A stretch of 5,776 nt of DNA from a bacterium (GTDB lineage Bacteria; Chlamydiota; Chlamydiia; Chlamydiales; JAFEGQ01): NCBI GenBank assembly GCA_021809305.1, contig JAKBAF010000097.1:1-5776 (forward strand). The letters are read 5' to 3'. The notes beneath the pieces are model-generated. The model was not told the DNA's origin. It saw only the letters and a program-made list of their open reading frames with translations, and ran no database searches. The position numbers and the translations under genes were made by a program. This document shows positions 5,770 through 5,776 of this stretch, piece after piece; within the stretch, counting starts at the first letter, position 1; each line of letters starts with the position of its first letter.

Positions 5770-5776
5770 TTTTATT

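Noticed and set aside
5705..5776. Possible C-terminus of an upstream minus-strand gene (24 open codons ending in TAG at 5705-5707)
   Set aside because: An open run this short is common by chance, no family is recognisable, and an equally open plus-strand frame from ATG 5677 competes. More sequence is needed to decide.

Overview
The window carries four clear protein genes, one probable small leader ORF and several structured intergenic regions. From left to right: mutS (+, mismatch repair ATPase), an F-box protein gene (+, candidate host-directed effector), a RidA/YjgF-family gene (-), and a major facilitator superfamily (MFS) drug-type exporter gene (-). The exporter is preceded by a 39-codon ORF behind a good promoter. 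The F-box and RidA genes converge, with 15 bp between their stop codons.

The most likely source is an intracellular bacterium of amoebae or other eukaryotes, probably a Chlamydia-related (Chlamydiota) lineage. The F-box is a eukaryotic ubiquitin-ligase adaptor motif, found in bacteria mainly among such symbionts and pathogens. The N-terminus of MutS (TPMMAQWEECK) looks chlamydial to me. The F-box protein also carries a two-lobed hydrophobic hairpin like that of chlamydial inclusion membrane (Inc) proteins. This assignment is an inference made by eye and was not tested by any search.

The most notable locus is 2664-3712. It encodes a 327-residue protein with an N-terminal F-box, a central pair of hydrophobic segments with a short loop, and a C-terminal Cys-Thr-Leu-Phe that fits a CaaX prenylation box ending in a geranylgeranyl-type residue. 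F-box plus CaaX is the plan of the Legionella effector AnkB. Here the ankyrin repeats are absent and an Inc-like membrane hairpin takes their place. The gene has its own promoter-like sequence, with an 18-bp dyad filling the spacer, and it looks more AT-rich than mutS.

The right half is on the minus strand. The exporter is preceded by a near-consensus promoter (TTGACA-16-TAATAA) and a short ORF with its own ribosome binding site that stops 3 nt before the exporter start, which suggests leader-peptide control or translational coupling. The 136 bp between the exporter and ridA is rich in inverted repeats. The right edge holds four copies of CTACCA, one of them inverted, cut off by the window end. 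No convincing rho-independent terminator, tRNA, rRNA, insertion sequence or CRISPR array was seen.
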